DNA from: Paramecium tetraurelia
Taxonomy: Eukaryota; Ciliophora; Oligohymenophorea; Peniculida; Parameciidae
DNA length: 64,000 nucleotides
Assembly: GCF_000165425.1 (NCBI RefSeq)
Contig: NW_001799639.1
Location: 266,136 to 330,135 of the forward strand
Reading direction: 5' to 3'
The notes beneath the pieces were generated by a model. That model was not told the origin of the DNA and did no database searches. It was given only the letters and a program-made list of their open reading frames with translations. Every line of letters begins with the position of its first letter. Within the stretch, counting starts at the first letter, position 1. The position numbers were made by a program, and so were the translations under genes. This document shows, piece after piece, positions 61,743 through 64,000 of the stretch.

Positions 61743-63862
61743 TCATAAAAATAAATTGGCTAAAAATAATCTTTTTTTTCCTCTCTTCATAACTTTGGTA
61801 GCATCTCTTCTAGAAACCAGTAAGTAATCTTCTGGAATTTAGAATAATTTCTTTATTTCAGGATCCTCAATATCTATTTATTTGTATGCTTAAAATGTCA
61901 CAACAGCATCAATAGTAAAATTGATTGGAATTTCTATTCTGACTGGGAATCCTTTATCGTTAAGTAGTTATTTAACACTCTCATTTTATAGAACTGTTTG
62001 TAAAGATGAAATAAACTCATTCCCATTAGCTAACATTTTTATTATTGGAAGAAACTACTAAAAATTTATTGGAAATTCTTAATTAATATAAAGTAAACAC
62101 GATTCCTATTGTTCTATTTATTAATTACAAAAATACTTTTATCCTCTTCATTTTTAATACTATTTTGCATGTTTTACTTGACTTATTAATTTTAATTGTC
62201 TTATTTAAATGATGGAGAATTAACTAATAATTAATCACCTACTATTTGACTTGTTATTTACTCTAAATTAAATCTTGCACTTGTAGGATTTTAATCCAAA
62301 GATTAATTAAAATATTAATCTTGACTCATAAAATAATTTGATTAATGTTTTTTATTGAAATGTTATGATGTTAAAATGCGAAATTCATATTTCTAACAAA
62401 TCCAATTATTAATTTTCTAATTGACATAATTTCCAAAGAAATTCTTGCTTTTTATTAATTCACATTGAATTATTTTCATGTCCCCACTGACACTTTCGCA
62501 ATTTAATAAGTCCATCAGAATTTGATTCTTCTCTTCAGGATCTATTTCTTGCTAATTTAATTTTAAAATCTTACAATAGGATAATAGTAGATCTTTTTCG
62601 ATCTATTTAAAATAGTAACAAATTTACAATTTGAACTGTTTTCCTTTCTTTGTACTGAACCCATTAATGGATTATATAATACTGTGAGATCCCTTCTTTT
62701 ATTTTTGTAATTCTTTTTTCCTGCAAAAGTGGAGTCCAATCTCAAAGAGGAACCTGAATACTTACATATATTACCTCTCTTATATATTTTGAATGTGTCA
62801 TTTGGAGTGAATTTGGAGATGAAAGGAATTAAGCTAGATTTAAATTCCCATTTCATTTCCAGATAAAAATCATTGATTTTTAATAGTTCCTAATCAATTT
62901 AATTTCGTTCCTATTACATATCAAATAGTTTCTTAGAAACTAAGTAATCAAATAATAATGATGTAGTCAATAAGTCTTTTTAAGCAACCGTTTCTTCGAT
63001 TGGACTCCACCCATCAGTATCTTTGATAGTAGGGTCAGAGCCATTTGATAGTAATAATCGAATAGTAGAGAATTGATTCTATTACTATTACAATTTGATA
63101 GCTAATAGTAAAGGTGTATTTCCATGTATATCTTTTAAATTTAATATGTCAGTTCTATATTCCTTTTACAATAATAATACAATTTTGGTCAATAATTAAA
63201 TGTTTTTACTAAACACAGCTTCAACTATTTGATTTAAAAGGTCTTTTTCATTTAACTTAATGGACGATTATTGAGCAAATGATTCATTACCTGGAACATC
63301 GATAGTATACTGGCTATTGTTCTAAGATTATTGACATGATCTATTGTTTATAATATTAGAACTATTATTATTATTATTGATGCTAGTCTAATTAATATTT
63401 GTTAGGTAGAACATCAATGGAGAGTTGACTTATTTAAATGATTGATCAATAGAGTGATCTGTAACTTCTTTTGTTTTTTTTATAATGGTCAGCGTGTTAT
63501 GATTGCTCTCAGAAATAGGAGATGTTTATCTATTTAAGGATGGAGATTTATTTAAATTAACCGAATAGTCATCCTTATTTATTGTAATTCTGCTAATTTA
63601 GTTGCCAAGCCAAAACTTTTTTGATTTTATTTCATTAAACATCTTAATTTTCTCATTAAAAAAGCTATTCTTATATTGGCATAGTATGTTAGCATTTTTG
63701 TTCTCATCAGAAATATCAAATTCTGATAGTTATATTTCAGAAAAGTCATCGAAAGAGGATTAAGAACTCTGACCTTATCTACTTTTGTTAAATTTAAAAC
63801 AAGTCTAAGATTTGCGAGTACGGGCTCCACTTATCCCTTCAAACAAAGAGATTTTGTTTAAA
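61743..63862 (-). CDS. ANKRD13-like ankyrin/GPCR-chaperone protein (5' end open)
   Basis: A Ser/Asn-rich N-terminal region is followed by ankyrin repeats (DIHGNTPLLLAIKLQ, LLLSNGSDPTIKDTDGWSPI). The ANKRD13 core then reads FYLEMKWEFKSSLIPFISKF, TPNDTFKIYKRG, LRLDSTFAGKKN and, near the end, FPVRIEIPINFTIDAVVTF and FQIPEDYLLVSRRDA. In animals ANKRD13 proteins bind ubiquitylated membrane receptors during endocytosis; ubiquitin-interacting motifs were not seen here. One clear 23-nt intron lies near 62558-62580. The coding frame continues upstream of the first in-frame ATG (63642) to about 63862, and no in-frame ATG is found before the window edge, so the true start is probably outside or behind an unseen intron. 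Confidence 0.8.
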
Positions 63863-64000
63863 TTTTAGTGGAAATTTATGCCAATTTATTTATTTTTTTT
63901 TAAAAGCAACCTTGTTTCCTTTCTTTCTCCCCTTTTTTAAAAGTTTTGATTCAAAATTTCTAAATAAAATTTAAAATTTTTAAAATTTCAACACCAAATC

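Overview
This window reads as macronuclear-type DNA of a ciliate, most like Paramecium. It is AT-rich. TAA and TAG sit inside conserved domains wherever glutamine fits and only TGA ends genes. Almost every multi-exon gene is interrupted by GT...AG introns of 22-35 nt. For most genes the introns I propose restore a length divisible by three as well as a conserved domain; I placed them by eye, and the species is inference.

Layout. 0-6 kb: a cytosolic carboxypeptidase (-), then a gene-poor AT-rich stretch with one small helix-turn-helix ORF and a hairpin. 6-12 kb: a cyclic-nucleotide-domain K+ channel, a 669-aa unknown, a coiled-coil protein and a second small HTH protein. 12.5-17 kb: a giant secreted single-pass surface protein with one frame break. 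17-26.7 kb: DPCD, a ULK-type kinase, a TTLL ligase, an Aurora-like kinase, isovaleryl-CoA dehydrogenase, biotin-protein ligase and two small genes. 27-31 kb: a kinesin, a decayed gene and a U14 C/D snoRNA. 32-41 kb: a small membrane protein, an RNF32-type RING-IQ-RING protein, a MAP kinase, coiled-coil and membrane proteins and a RING protein. 41-55 kb: two almost identical copies of an RSP4/6 radial-spoke gene 12.6 kb apart, with a PH-domain CAMK-type kinase, a GSK3-like kinase, a ciliate membrane-protein family member, a RING protein and a PX-BAR sorting nexin between them. 56-64 kb: a J-domain protein, a double cNMP-binding protein, a TBC RabGAP, an unknown and an ANKRD13-like protein running off the right edge.

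Many genes serve cilia or microtubules: CCP and TTLL (opposing tubulin modifications), DPCD, two RSP4/6 copies, a kinesin and possibly RNF32. Five protein kinases and two cNMP-binding proteins supply signalling.

The most interesting observation is the RSP4/6 duplication. A 1,494-bp block (41149-42642 and 53746-55239) has no indels and three substitutions, all amino-acid changing and within 39 bp. Copy 2 abuts the sorting nexin gene, and the block includes that gene's first six codons. Copy 1 carries those codons as an orphan, which marks copy 2 as the parent and copy 1 as the insertion.
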